Translations under genes and position numbers: made by a program | Shown here: positions 16,847 to 26,199 of the stretch, in pieces | Numbering within the stretch: the first letter of the stretch is position 1 | How the letters are laid out: each line of letters opens with the position of its first letter | From: Myxococcales bacterium | GTDB lineage: Bacteria; Myxococcota_A; Bradymonadia; UBA7976; UBA1532 | NCBI GenBank assembly: GCA_020633465.1 | Contig: JACKDN010000016.1 | Location: 62,001 to 126,000, forward strand | Direction of reading: 5' to 3' | DNA: 64,000 nt | Notes under the pieces: generated by a model | Told to the model about the DNA's origin: nothing | Database searches by the model: none | What the model saw: the letters and a program-made list of their open reading frames with translations, nothing else

Positions 16847-19711
16847 TCAAGGCAGCAGCAGGCGGACGCCCAGCAGCAGGCCGCCCGCCATCAGCCCGGC
16901 CGCCACGTCGTCGCCCATCACGCCCCAGCCGCCGGGCAGGCGGCGCTCGAACACGTTCACCGGCCACGGCTTGACCATGTCGAGCACGCGGAACAGCACG
17001 AACGCGGCGACGAACCAGCCCGCGTGGGCCGGGACGAACAGGGTGGCGAGCAGGCAGCCGACGAACTCGTCGACCACGACCTCTTGCGGATCGGCGTGGG
17101 GGTCGAGATCGCGGCAGAAGCGCAGGACGGCCCAGTAGGCGATGATCGTGACCACCACCGCGACGGCGACGCGTGGGCCCATGGGCACGGCGGTCAGCCA
17201 CCAGGCGAAGGGCAGCGAGGCGAAGGCGCCCACGGTGCCCGGCCCGACGGGCGCATAGCCGCTGAGGCCCACGGTGCTGATGTGCTCGGCCACGTCGGCG
17301 TGGGGGCGCCGCCACCAGGCCATCGCGCCGCCGAGCAGCACCAGGCAGACGATGAGGTTGACCGCCAGGCCGGCCACCGCGAGGGCACCCAGCGAGGCCA
17401 GCCCGGGGTGCTCGGCCAGCAGCAGCGCGCCGAAGCCGAGCATGGTGGTCAGCACGGCGCCGGCGATGGCGCGCGCCGTCTCGGCGAAGGCGTCCTCGAA
17501 GGCGTCCTCGCCCCGCGCCAGGCGGGTGACCAGGTGCACGCCGCCGTCGACGCCCAGCCCGAACAGGACCGGCAGCATCACGACGCTGAGGAAGTTCAGG
17601 GCCAGCGGGGTCACCGGCACCAGGGCCAGGGTCAGCGCGACGGTCAGCGCCGCCGGCGCCGCGCACAGCAGGGCCAGCTTCAGGCTGCCCAACAGCAGCC
17701 ACAGCGCGCCCAGCACCAGCACCACCGTGGCGATCAGCACGCGCGGCGCCTCGTCGATGACCAGCTCGACCAGGTCGGCGAGGATCATCGCCTCGCCGGC
17801 CACCGGCGCGCCCGGCGGCAGCTCGGCCCCGCGCACCTCGGCGGCGAAGCGGCGCACCGCGGCCCCGTCGCTGAGGCTGACCGCCGGGAACACCAGCACG
17901 AAGCCGTCCTCGGCCGTGGCGTCCGGCCCCTGGAACTGGCGCCTCAGGGCCGGCGGCAGGTCGCCGCGGCCGAAGGGCGCCGCCGCCACCATGCGCCGCG
18001 CGTCGTCGAGGTAGGGGCGCTGCGCCTCGGTCAGCCAGCTCGGCTTCGCGCGCTCGACCGTCGGCCGCAGCGCGTCGAGCACGGCGCGCTTCGCCGGCTG
18101 GTCGAGCGGCACCAGATCGGCCACGCCGGCGACGAAGTCGATGGCCGAGCCCGGGCGCGCGGTCCGACGGAAGGCGTCCAGCACGCCGCGCTCGGTCGCG
18201 GCGTCGTCCGTCAGCACCACCGCGGGCGTCTGGCTGTAGCCCAGCAGGCGGTTCACCTTCTGGTCGAGGCGGAAGGAGGGCAGATCGGCGTCCTCGAGCG
18301 CGCCGAGGTCGTAGTCGAAGGTGACGCGGGGCAGCAGGCCGAAGGCGAGCAGGCAGGCGGGCAGGCCCAGGCCCATCACGGCGGGCGTCCAGCGGGGCAG
18401 GGCGCGCGCGAAGCTCGAGGTGGGCACCGGGCGGGGGCGGGCGCCGCGATCGACCAGCGCCAGCAGGGCGGGCAGCAGGGTGGCGTAGGCCAGCACCACC
18501 AGCGCCGAGCCCAGGGCGGCGACGACGCCGAACTCGCGGAAGGCGCGGAAGTCGCTCAGCGCCACGCCGGCGAAAGCGAAGGCGGTCGTCAGCCCGGCGA
18601 CCACCACCGCGCGCCCGGTCTCGCCGAAGGTCGTCGCGACGGCCGCCGGCCCGGACGCCCCGTGCGCGCGCTCGGCCTGATAGCGCCCCAGCAGGTGGAT
18701 GCCGTGGTCGATGCCCAGCCCCAGCAGGATGGCGCCGATGAAGCCGGTCAGCAGGTTGAGGGTGCCGAAGACGAGGGCGGTGAGGCCGAAGGTCCAGGCG
18801 AGGCCGACGCCCAGCGGGCCCAGCACCAGGATCACCGCGCCCGGGCGCCGGAAGTGCGCCATCAGGAACAGCAGCATCAGGCCCAGGGCCACCGCCGAGG
18901 CCAGCGCCAGGTCGTCCTGGATGTGTGCCTGCTGGTCGACCTTCTTCACGTAGCGGCCGGTGAGCGCGATCTCGAAGTCGGGCCCGTAGGCCGCCGGATC
19001 GATCGTCGCCACCAGCGCCTGCACGTCGTCGACGACGCGCCGGGCGAAGGCCATGTCCGAGGCGCGGCGGGTGGGCTTGGCCAGCACCGCGATCAGCCCG
19101 CGCTCGGCGTCGAGGTAGTAGGGCTCGTCCCCCTGCCGACCCAGCCAGTCGCGCCCCGCCTGCCGGCGGTACTTGGCCTCGAGATCCGCGAAGTCGAGGG
19201 GCGGCGCCTCGGCCTCCTCGAGATCGAGGTACATCGGGTTGCGGCGCTTGCGCTCGTGCTGCTCGCGGGCGTCGATCCGCGCCTGGATGGTCTTCAGATC
19301 GGGCAGATCGAGGAAGTACGCGGCGCGGTCGCGCAGGAACTCGACCGGGCGCCGCGCCTCGACGTAGCGCACCGTGTCCAGGGCCTCGAGCCGGGGGGCG
19401 ACGTCGTCGGCGAAGCGGCGCAGCGTGTCGGCGTCGGCGCCCCGGCCCACGACGACGACGTAGCCGATGCCGTCGAAGCGCGCTTCGAGCTGGCTCAGCG
19501 CGCGCACGCTGGGCAGATCGGCCGGCAGCAGGTGGCTGAGATCGGTGTCCAGCGAGAGGCGGCGGGCGCCGAACAGCGCCAGCAGCGTCATGGCGCCCAC
19601 CAGCGCCAGGGCGCGGGCGGGGCGCGCGTGGGCCCGCGCCGCCAGGGCGGCCAGGCCGCGGCTCAGCGCGTGGGCGACGCGCCCACCGTCGACGGGCGGC
19701 GCGGGGCTCAC
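16847..19711 (-). CDS. MMPL/RND lipid exporter fused to phosphatidylglycerophosphatase A domain
   Basis: 954 residues from GTG 19711. Residues ~20-800 are an HpnN/MMPL-type RND protein: TM1, a large periplasmic domain, helices with GLGIDHGIHLLGRYQ and VDGGVHLVTRLARGEDAFEDA, twelve helices in two repeats. Residues ~805-954 are PgpA: GPGTVGAFASLPF, ADPQEVVVDEFVG, FRVLDMVKPWPV and GGWGVMGDDVAAG. The acidic Asp/Glu motifs of PgpA are all kept. PgpA removes phosphate from phosphatidylglycerophosphate. Joining it to an exporter is unusual and places a phospholipid-finishing enzyme on the transporter. The gene follows the CDP-alcohol phosphotransferase by 27 bp, so synthesis, dephosphorylation and export appear coupled. 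Confidence 0.85.
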   Translation of the reverse strand: MSPAPPVDGGRVAHALSRGLAALAARAHARPARALALVGAMTLLALFGARRLSLDTDLSHLLPADLPSVRALSQLEARFDGIGYVVVVGRGADADTLRRFADDVAPRLEALDTVRYVEARRPVEFLRDRAAYFLDLPDLKTIQARIDAREQHERKRRNPMYLDLEEAEAPPLDFADLEAKYRRQAGRDWLGRQGDEPYYLDAERGLIAVLAKPTRRASDMAFARRVVDDVQALVATIDPAAYGPDFEIALTGRYVKKVDQQAHIQDDLALASAVALGLMLLFLMAHFRRPGAVILVLGPLGVGLAWTFGLTALVFGTLNLLTGFIGAILLGLGIDHGIHLLGRYQAERAHGASGPAAVATTFGETGRAVVVAGLTTAFAFAGVALSDFRAFREFGVVAALGSALVVLAYATLLPALLALVDRGARPRPVPTSSFARALPRWTPAVMGLGLPACLLAFGLLPRVTFDYDLGALEDADLPSFRLDQKVNRLLGYSQTPAVVLTDDAATERGVLDAFRRTARPGSAIDFVAGVADLVPLDQPAKRAVLDALRPTVERAKPSWLTEAQRPYLDDARRMVAAAPFGRGDLPPALRRQFQGPDATAEDGFVLVFPAVSLSDGAAVRRFAAEVRGAELPPGAPVAGEAMILADLVELVIDEAPRVLIATVVLVLGALWLLLGSLKLALLCAAPAALTVALTLALVPVTPLALNFLSVVMLPVLFGLGVDGGVHLVTRLARGEDAFEDAFAETARAIAGAVLTTMLGFGALLLAEHPGLASLGALAVAGLAVNLIVCLVLLGGAMAWWRRPHADVAEHISTVGLSGYAPVGPGTVGAFASLPFAWWLTAVPMGPRVAVAVVVTIIAYWAVLRFCRDLDPHADPQEVVVDEFVGCLLATLFVPAHAGWFVAAFVLFRVLDMVKPWPVNVFERRLPGGWGVMGDDVAAGLMAGGLLLGVRLLLP

Positions 19712-19738
19712 CGGCGCACCGCGGCGGTGGTCGGGCGC

Positions 19739-20974
19739 TCAGGCCGCATGGGGCCGCCGCGTGTCGACGGATCGGCGGGCGCCGAAGACGTAGTCGCGCT
19801 GCAGCGGGTAGTTCCAGGCGAGGAACACCACCAGCCGCACCAGCGCCCAGGCGACGGGGTAGGGCACGGCGGGCAGGATGCTCAGCACGGCGACGCCGCC
19901 CGCGTTGAGGGCCGCGCTGGTGCCGCTGGTCACGCCGTAGCGGAAGGCCTGGGGGCCGGCCGGATCGTCGGCGCCCCCGAAGGCCCAGTGGCGCCCGAGC
20001 GAGAAGTTGACGGCCGCGCCGAGCAGCGCGCCCACGCCGGTCGCGAGCCAGGCGGGCATGTCCAGGCCGCTGACCAGCGCGACCACGAGGGCGAAGTCCA
20101 CGGCGGTGGCGACGACGGCGGCCACGGTGCCGCGCCACACGCTGCCGCGCCCGGTGAGGCCGGCCGCGCGGCGCGGTCCGCCGCCGAGCGCGCCCAGCAG
20201 GGCGGCCAGGCGGTGCAGGGCGGTCACGTTGGTGCCCACCGCGAGCACGGTGAGGACGACGGCCGCGGGCCAGTGCATCGGGCGCGCGACGTCGGGAAAG
20301 ACCAGCGCCGAGAAGACGGGGCTCAGCGCGGTCGCGGCCCCCAGCAGCGCGATGCGCTCGGGGCGCTGCAGCAGGCCCACCTTGATGTCGTGGCCCAGCG
20401 AGGCGCCCTTCGCGCGGATGTAGCTGACCAGCATCGAGCCGGCCAGGGTGGCCAACACGGCGCCCAGCACCCAGGTCTCGCGGTAGTACCAGGCGAGGCC
20501 CATCAGGACGAGGGCGTCGGCGTAGCGGTCGAGGATCGAGTCGAGCGCCTCGCCCTGCTTCGAGGCGGTGCCCTGAGCGCGCGCGAGGCGGCCGTCGAAG
20601 AAGTCGCAGAAGCCGGCGAAGATGAACAGCCAGCCGCCGAGGGCGAAGCGGCCGGCGGCCAGGGCGACCGCGGCGGCCAGGGCCAGCAGCACCGACAGGG
20701 TGGTCAGCGCGGCGGGGGGCAGGCCGGCGCGCTCGAGCAGGACGAACAGGGGGCGGGTGATCCAGGCGAAGTAGTTGCGGACGAAGCGGCCGAGGATGGC
20801 GCTGGCGCCGCGGCGCTCGAGCTCGGCGTCGTGGCGCTCGCCGCGCAGCCAGAAGACCCCCAGGCCCAGGATCATGTACGCCGTCAGGAGGAGGGCCGGC
20901 GCCAGCGCGGTCCACACGCGGGCCTCGGCGCTCAGCGAGCCCCGCAGCCAGCCCACCATGGTCGCCCAGTCCAT
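19739..20974 (-). CDS. CDP-alcohol phosphatidyltransferase fused to GtrA-like membrane domain
   Basis: 411 residues. Residues ~80-215 contain the full CDP-alcohol phosphotransferase signature D-G-x2-A-R-x8-G-x3-D-x3-D (DFFDGRLAR, then GEALDSILD). This family transfers a phosphatidyl group from CDP-diacylglycerol to an alcohol (glycerol phosphate, inositol phosphate, serine). Residues ~275-400 form a four-helix GtrA-like domain (LLGAAVNFSLGRHWAFGG, WNYPLQRDYVFG), a family linked to flipping polyprenyl-linked sugars. It is the first gene of a four-gene minus-strand operon (exporter/PgpA, MlaC-like, TolC-like). The alcohol acceptor cannot be told from the sequence; glycerol-3-phosphate would suit the downstream PgpA. 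Confidence 0.85.
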   Translation of the reverse strand: MDWATMVGWLRGSLSAEARVWTALAPALLLTAYMILGLGVFWLRGERHDAELERRGASAILGRFVRNYFAWITRPLFVLLERAGLPPAALTTLSVLLALAAAVALAAGRFALGGWLFIFAGFCDFFDGRLARAQGTASKQGEALDSILDRYADALVLMGLAWYYRETWVLGAVLATLAGSMLVSYIRAKGASLGHDIKVGLLQRPERIALLGAATALSPVFSALVFPDVARPMHWPAAVVLTVLAVGTNVTALHRLAALLGALGGGPRRAAGLTGRGSVWRGTVAAVVATAVDFALVVALVSGLDMPAWLATGVGALLGAAVNFSLGRHWAFGGADDPAGPQAFRYGVTSGTSAALNAGGVAVLSILPAVPYPVAWALVRLVVFLAWNYPLQRDYVFGARRSVDTRRPHAA

Positions 20975-21020
20975 CTCGCCCCCAGTGCGTCCGTCGACCC
21001 CGCCAGAGGATGCTCACAAT

Positions 21021-21030
21021 CGAACGTTCG
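21021..21030. promoter_or_regulatory. CGAACGTTCG palindrome upstream of the lipid operon
   Basis: A 10-bp perfect palindrome, set in AATCGAACGTTCGTTTC, lies 47 bp upstream of the first gene of the minus-strand lipid operon. It sits where an operator would act. The shape is compatible with a TetR-type operator, but no regulator gene is adjacent and the match could be chance. Confidence 0.3.
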
Positions 21031-21213
21031 TTTCGTGTTCCGTGCGTGAAGTTGTGTGAAGCGGGCGGGGGCCACGGGCGCGATGTCACGATCCAACGAT
21101 GCGCGCCTGCGCGGCGGCGTCGCGGTTCGCGTGCGGGGTCGGGCGCGTGGCGCGGAGAGGGGGTCGGCGGCGGAGGGCGAGCCGGCCCGGGTCGGGGCCG
21201 GGCTCGGGGGGCG

Positions 21214-24200
21214 TCAGCGGCGCGGGGCGCGCGCCTTGCGCAGGCGGCCGCGCAGCACGGCCAGCAGCGCCAGCAGCAGCGCGGCGCCGATCGGGGCGCC
21301 GCCGCGCGTGCCCGCGTCGCAATAGCAGCCGCCGCCGGTCAGATCGCCCGCGGGATCACCGCCGTCGACCCCCCCGTCCCGCTGGTCGACGCCGTCGCCG
21401 CTGCCGCCGGTGGGATCCATGTCCACCTCGGGCGCTGCGTCCGGCGCCGGCGCGGCGTCGGGCACCGCCATGTCGGGCAGCGGACCGGCGTCGGGCGCGG
21501 GCGGCGGCGCGGGCACCTCGAAGGGCGTGGGGGCCGACCAGTCGCTGGTCAGCCCGCCCGGATCCTGCGCCCGCACGTCCCACACGTAGGCGCCCGGCGG
21601 CAACGCCTCGCCCAGCGGCGCCACCAGCCCGGCCGTGTCGGTGGTCCAGCGGGGCTCGTCCGCCTCGGCGTCGAACAGCCGCACGGTGTAGCGCAGCGGA
21701 TCGCCGTCCGGATCGCTGGCCGCGCCCCAGATGAAGCGCGGGCTGGGCGTGCTGATCGAGTCGGCGGCCGGGTTCAGGGGGCGCGGCGTCGTCGGCGGCC
21801 GGTTGCCCTGATCCACCCGGAAGCGCGCGGTGGCCGCGGGGCCGGCGACGAAGGGGTCGCGCGCGCGCACGCGCCAGAAGTAGTCGGCGTCGTCGGCCAG
21901 CAGCTCGGGCGCGGGGAACGTGATCGCCCCGTCCTCGCCGGGCGCGATCTCGTCGCTCACCCAGGTGTCCGCCTCGGGGAAGCGCGCGTCGCGGCTGAGC
22001 CAGAAGCGGTAGGTCAGCGCGTCGCCCTCGGGATCGGTCGCCGGCCCGGCCTCGAGCGTCACCGCCGGATCGCCTACGACCGCCTCGTGCGCGGGGAACA
22101 CGATGGTCGGCGCGGTCGGCGGCTCGTTGGCCTGGTTCACGCTGAAGCCGACCGTCTCGGACCACGGCCCGGCCACGCCGCGGCCGTCCACCGCGCGGCA
22201 GCGCGCGAAGTACGCGCGGTTCTCCTCGAGCGCCTCGCTCAGCCGCACGTCCACCTGGCCGTCGCCCTCGCCGGTGGCGCCGCCGGTCGCGCTCACCATC
22301 GCGAACCCGGCGTCGCGCGCGACCTCGCACTCGTAGGTCAGCGTGTCGTCGGGATCGGGATCGGTCGCCTCGTCGACGGCGAGCACCGGACGATCGGTGC
22401 GCAGCTGGTCGCCGTCCTCGGGCGCGGCGATGCGCGGGGCGGTCGGCGGCTCGTCCACCGCGTCGACCACGAAGGCCTCGGGCGGCGCGTAGTCGCCGAA
22501 GCCCAGCCCGTCGTGCGCGCGCGCCGTCCACCAGTACGTCGTGTTCTCGGCCAGCGCGGCGTCGGCCGGCGTCGCCCAGATCGTCTGCTCGTCGCCCTCG
22601 TCGACCAGGGCCGACCGCGCCACCTGCTGGTTCAGCTCGGCGTCGGCGAAGATCGTGTACTCGTAGGCCAGCGGCCGGCCGATGGGGCTGCGGGCGTTGC
22701 GCAGCACGAGGTCGGGCGTGGGCGTCGGCACCCGCGCGCCGTCCACCGGCGCGATCAGGATGGGCGGCGTCGCCCCATCGTGCCCGTTGGGATCGGTGCC
22801 GCCGTCGAACTCCTCGCAGTTGCTCAGCCCGTCGCCGTCGGCGTCCGCGTCGCAGTCGTCCTGCGTCGGATCGAGGCCGTTCTCGCCCTCCCAGGTGTCG
22901 GGCAGGCCGTCCTCGTCGGCGTCGAGGTAGGCGGCGCTGCAGGTGAAGCTGGCCTCGGCCTCGGCGCCCTCGTCGTCGCGCACCACCACCCGGAAGTCGG
23001 TGGCGCCGGCGCGGGCCTGGGCGTAGGTGGGCGTCCAGGTGACGCGGCAGCCGGCGGCGTCGATGCGCGCCCCGGCCGGCGCCGGCGCGGCCAGCCGGCA
23101 GGTGAGGGGATCGCCCTCGCCGCCGGGATCGCTGGCCAGGAGCTGCAGCGCGACCGGCGCCCCCTCGACCGCGGCGGGGCAGGGCGGCGCCTCGAGGGTC
23201 GGCGGCCGGTTGGTGATCTCGATCGGCGCCGGGCGGAAGACCGTCTGCCCGCCGTCGTCGTCGGTCACCAGCACGGCGATCACGTAGGTGCCGTCGTCGA
23301 GCCCTTCGCAGATCAGCACCGGCTCGGGCCGATCGAGCACGTCGAGGATGCCGTCGCCGTCGCAGTCGACGCTGTAGCGCAGGATGCCGGCGTCGTCGGC
23401 GGCGGGATCCGTCGCGGTCACGGTCACGGTCACCGGCTCGCCCTCGGGCGCGCCCATCACCACCACCGACTCGACGATCGGCGGCCGGTTCACGAGATCC
23501 ACCGGCACGATCGCGGTGTTCGAGACGCCGAGGTCGTCGGTCACCGTCAGGTTGCAGTCGAAGCGCGCGCCGTCGAGCGGGCCGTCGAGGGCCGCGGCGT
23601 CGATCTGCAGATCCGCGCCCTCGGCCACCGTCGGCAGATCGCCGCAGTCCCAGGCGTAGGTCAGATCGCCGCCCTCGGGATCCCGCGACGGCGCCGCGCT
23701 CAGGCGCAGGCTGCCGCCCTCGTCGAGCAGGTCGTAGGGCGCCACGCGCGCGACGGGGGGCTGGTTCTCGACCACCCGGAACTTCACCGAGTGCTGCGCG
23801 CACAGCGAGCAGTCGCCGCCGCACTGCTCGTCGGTCAGGCCGATCCAGCGCCCGTCGTCGCACACCCGGAACTGGCGCACGCGGGTGGTGCCGATGGCCC
23901 ACTCCGCGGGGATGGCGAAGGGCACCTGCGCGCCCACCGCCTCGAAGACGTCGTCCTGGTCGAGATCCCAGGCCAGCAGGGTCAGGCTGTCGGCCGGGAA
24001 ACCGTCGAACGGGGGATCGTCGCTGTCCGGGTCGAAGCTGCGGCTGCCGTCGAGCAGGTAGGTGCGCCCGGGCACCACGTCGTAGGTGCGATCGGGATCG
24101 CCGCTCGGGTGCGGCAGGGCGACCGGCGGGTGGTTGATGACGGCGATGCGCACGATGACCGACTCGTCGTCGATGTCGGCGCGGCCCACCTGATCCTCGA

Positions 24201-26028
24201 CCTGCAGCGTCACCCGGTAGGTGACCTCTTCGCCGAAGCCGAGCGTGGGGGCGTAGGTGAAGGTGGGGCGGAGGTCCGGATCGTCGGTCTCGAAGTCCCA
24301 GACGATCTCGTCGAGATCGACGCGCCCGTTGCCGTTCACGTCCTCGGGGGCCGCCTCGCCGGCGTCGGTGAAGTCGCCGTCACCGTTCAGATCGAGGCCC
24401 TCGGGGTAGTCGATGAAGTTCCACCGGTAGGCGGTCAGCGCCACGCCGGGATCGGGGGAGTAGGACTGCCGGTGGCTGAAGGTGACCTGGTCGCCCGGCC
24501 CGGCCAGCACCGGGCTGGCCGCCGCGACGGCCACCGGCGGCGCCTCGAACACCGTGGGGATCAGCACCAGCAGCCCGAGCGCCGTGCAGAGCTGCGCGTC
24601 GTTGCCGATCCAGGTGTTGTCGCCCGTCCACGACCCGTCGGCGCGCTGCTCGCCGATCAGCCAGTCGGCGTACACCGCGTACCAGTCGAAGGCGTCGTCG
24701 CCGATGCGCTCGAAGGCCGGCACGTAGGACCGCATGCCCTTCGACACCTGGAACATCGCGTAGAAGTTGCCCAGGTTGTTGCCCCAGTTGCCCACGCCGC
24801 CCCAGTTGTTGCGCAGGAAGTTGACGGTGTCGGTCACCCGCTGATCGTTCGGGTTGCGGCTGAGCGCGAAGCCCAGGGCGTTGAGCATCGATCCCGAGCG
24901 CGCGATGTTGTGCCCGTGGGTGCAGCTGTTGTTGTAGCCGTAGCCGCCCGCCGGCCCGTTGCACAGGGTCGAGCTGGTGTAGCGGGCCGCGTTGTAGAGG
25001 CGGTCCTTCACCCAGCTGGGCGTCTGCACCCCCCCGTTCACCTCGGCGGCGAACAGGCCCACCGCCGTCCAGCCGATCTGCGACGTGTCGACGCCGCCGT
25101 TTGCGCTGTAGGTCCAGCCGCCGACGATGGTGCTGTCCCACTGGATGTCCGACTGCGACCACCAGAAGTACTCGGCGTTGTCCTGCACCACGTCGCCGAG
25201 GCGCCGCCCGCGGACCTCGGCGATGCCCAGATCGGCGGGCAGCACGTAATCGGGATCACCCCAGCTGGCCAGCGCCTCCAGCACCGGGCCGTTCTGGTAG
25301 TTCTCGTTGCCGTTGCCGCGCAGGCCGTAGCCGTTGCCGTTCTGATCGGGCTCGACCCCCTCGGACTGCGTGGACAGGTTCACCCGTGACAGGCGGCTGG
25401 CGATGTAGTGCAGGCCCCACTGCACGTCCTCGACGTAGGGGTCGACCGCGGGATCCACGCCCGCGCGGTGGCCCCGGTTCATCATCGCCTGCGTCGCCAG
25501 CGACGTGACGATGTCCGACTGGACGCCCCACCAGGCGCGGGCGGTGGCGGGATCGCGGCTCATGTTGGCGTGCGCGTGCCAGAGGGCGTTCGAGATGGCG
25601 CGGTTCACGCGGTGCGTGCGGGTGGGGTCGACGCGCACGCGCAGGAAGAACTCGGCGCTCCGGGGCTCGCCCTCGGCGCCGCAGCGCGCCTCGACGCGCG
25701 CCACGAACAGGCGCGTCTCGGGCTGGGCCGGCAGGGTGTGCTGGGCGCCGAGGTTCCAGCGGTTCGGCGCGTTGGCCCAGTCGGTGTCCCAGGCGCCGTC
25801 ACCGTCGAAGTCCCAGCGGAACTGGATGGTCTGGTCGCAGGGGCCGCGCGCCACGGCCTGGAAGAAGTGCCACTCGCCGTCCACCGCGTCGTGCGGCACC
25901 TCGGGGGCGGTGCCCACCCAGGGCACGGTCACCACGGAGAAGGCCTCGGGCGGATCGCCCTGAGCGGCGGCCGGCGAGGCCAGCGACAGACCGGCCAGCA
26001 GAAGCATCCGGGCAGTGGATCCGCGCAC
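21214..26028 (-). CDS. Giant secreted protein: alpha-toroid plus PKD/Ig-like domains with MYXO-CTERM-like tail
   Basis: 1604 residues from GTG 26028, which follows a G-rich ribosome site. A signal peptide (LLLAGLSLASPAAAQ) leads. Residues ~30-130 include a PKD-like strand pair (FRWDFDGDGAWD). Residues ~140-480 are helical with tandem GGWTYS, GYGYNNSC and GNWGNN phrases that recall a prenyltransferase-type alpha/alpha toroid. Then come at least five PKD or cadherin-like repeats (NRPPIVESV, NQPPVARVA), a calcium-type spacer (DADEDGLPDTWEGENGLDP), four fibronectin-like repeats (EPPTAPRI), a DAxPDA linker and the tail GGGCYC, a hydrophobic helix and Arg/Lys. It is likely surface-anchored and long-range adhesive or structural. 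No enzyme motif is evident. Confidence 0.8.
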   Translation of the reverse strand: MRGSTARMLLLAGLSLASPAAAQGDPPEAFSVVTVPWVGTAPEVPHDAVDGEWHFFQAVARGPCDQTIQFRWDFDGDGAWDTDWANAPNRWNLGAQHTLPAQPETRLFVARVEARCGAEGEPRSAEFFLRVRVDPTRTHRVNRAISNALWHAHANMSRDPATARAWWGVQSDIVTSLATQAMMNRGHRAGVDPAVDPYVEDVQWGLHYIASRLSRVNLSTQSEGVEPDQNGNGYGLRGNGNENYQNGPVLEALASWGDPDYVLPADLGIAEVRGRRLGDVVQDNAEYFWWSQSDIQWDSTIVGGWTYSANGGVDTSQIGWTAVGLFAAEVNGGVQTPSWVKDRLYNAARYTSSTLCNGPAGGYGYNNSCTHGHNIARSGSMLNALGFALSRNPNDQRVTDTVNFLRNNWGGVGNWGNNLGNFYAMFQVSKGMRSYVPAFERIGDDAFDWYAVYADWLIGEQRADGSWTGDNTWIGNDAQLCTALGLLVLIPTVFEAPPVAVAAASPVLAGPGDQVTFSHRQSYSPDPGVALTAYRWNFIDYPEGLDLNGDGDFTDAGEAAPEDVNGNGRVDLDEIVWDFETDDPDLRPTFTYAPTLGFGEEVTYRVTLQVEDQVGRADIDDESVIVRIAVINHPPVALPHPSGDPDRTYDVVPGRTYLLDGSRSFDPDSDDPPFDGFPADSLTLLAWDLDQDDVFEAVGAQVPFAIPAEWAIGTTRVRQFRVCDDGRWIGLTDEQCGGDCSLCAQHSVKFRVVENQPPVARVAPYDLLDEGGSLRLSAAPSRDPEGGDLTYAWDCGDLPTVAEGADLQIDAAALDGPLDGARFDCNLTVTDDLGVSNTAIVPVDLVNRPPIVESVVVMGAPEGEPVTVTVTATDPAADDAGILRYSVDCDGDGILDVLDRPEPVLICEGLDDGTYVIAVLVTDDDGGQTVFRPAPIEITNRPPTLEAPPCPAAVEGAPVALQLLASDPGGEGDPLTCRLAAPAPAGARIDAAGCRVTWTPTYAQARAGATDFRVVVRDDEGAEAEASFTCSAAYLDADEDGLPDTWEGENGLDPTQDDCDADADGDGLSNCEEFDGGTDPNGHDGATPPILIAPVDGARVPTPTPDLVLRNARSPIGRPLAYEYTIFADAELNQQVARSALVDEGDEQTIWATPADAALAENTTYWWTARAHDGLGFGDYAPPEAFVVDAVDEPPTAPRIAAPEDGDQLRTDRPVLAVDEATDPDPDDTLTYECEVARDAGFAMVSATGGATGEGDGQVDVRLSEALEENRAYFARCRAVDGRGVAGPWSETVGFSVNQANEPPTAPTIVFPAHEAVVGDPAVTLEAGPATDPEGDALTYRFWLSRDARFPEADTWVSDEIAPGEDGAITFPAPELLADDADYFWRVRARDPFVAGPAATARFRVDQGNRPPTTPRPLNPAADSISTPSPRFIWGAASDPDGDPLRYTVRLFDAEADEPRWTTDTAGLVAPLGEALPPGAYVWDVRAQDPGGLTSDWSAPTPFEVPAPPPAPDAGPLPDMAVPDAAPAPDAAPEVDMDPTGGSGDGVDQRDGGVDGGDPAGDLTGGGCYCDAGTRGGAPIGAALLLALLAVLRGRLRKARAPRR

Positions 26029-26199
26029 GTGTCCCCCCTGTCGACCGCCTCGCGCTTTGCAATGGGTCAAGATACCCATCCCGGCGTTCGGCGCTCAAGG
26101 AATGTGCGGTATCTGGGCCTCGGTGGGCCGGAAGAGCTTGTCAGCGTGGTCCCCCCGTGACGAGAATCGCCCGACCGGGAGGGGACCGAGGGGGTGGGC

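Noticed and set aside
21021..21030. CGAACGTTCG as a LexA box
   Set aside because: The usual box has a 4-base spacer between CGAAC and GTTCG; here there is none, so it is listed only as a generic palindrome.
16655..21049. Plus-strand open frame of more than 1400 codons antisense to the lipid operon
   Set aside because: It is a GC-driven shadow: rich in Gln/His/Arg/Gly with no domain, while the minus strand has well-known families in all four genes.
21010..25389. Plus-strand open frame antisense to the giant PKD protein
   Set aside because: No ribosome site or domain; the opposite strand has clear PKD and fibronectin repeats.
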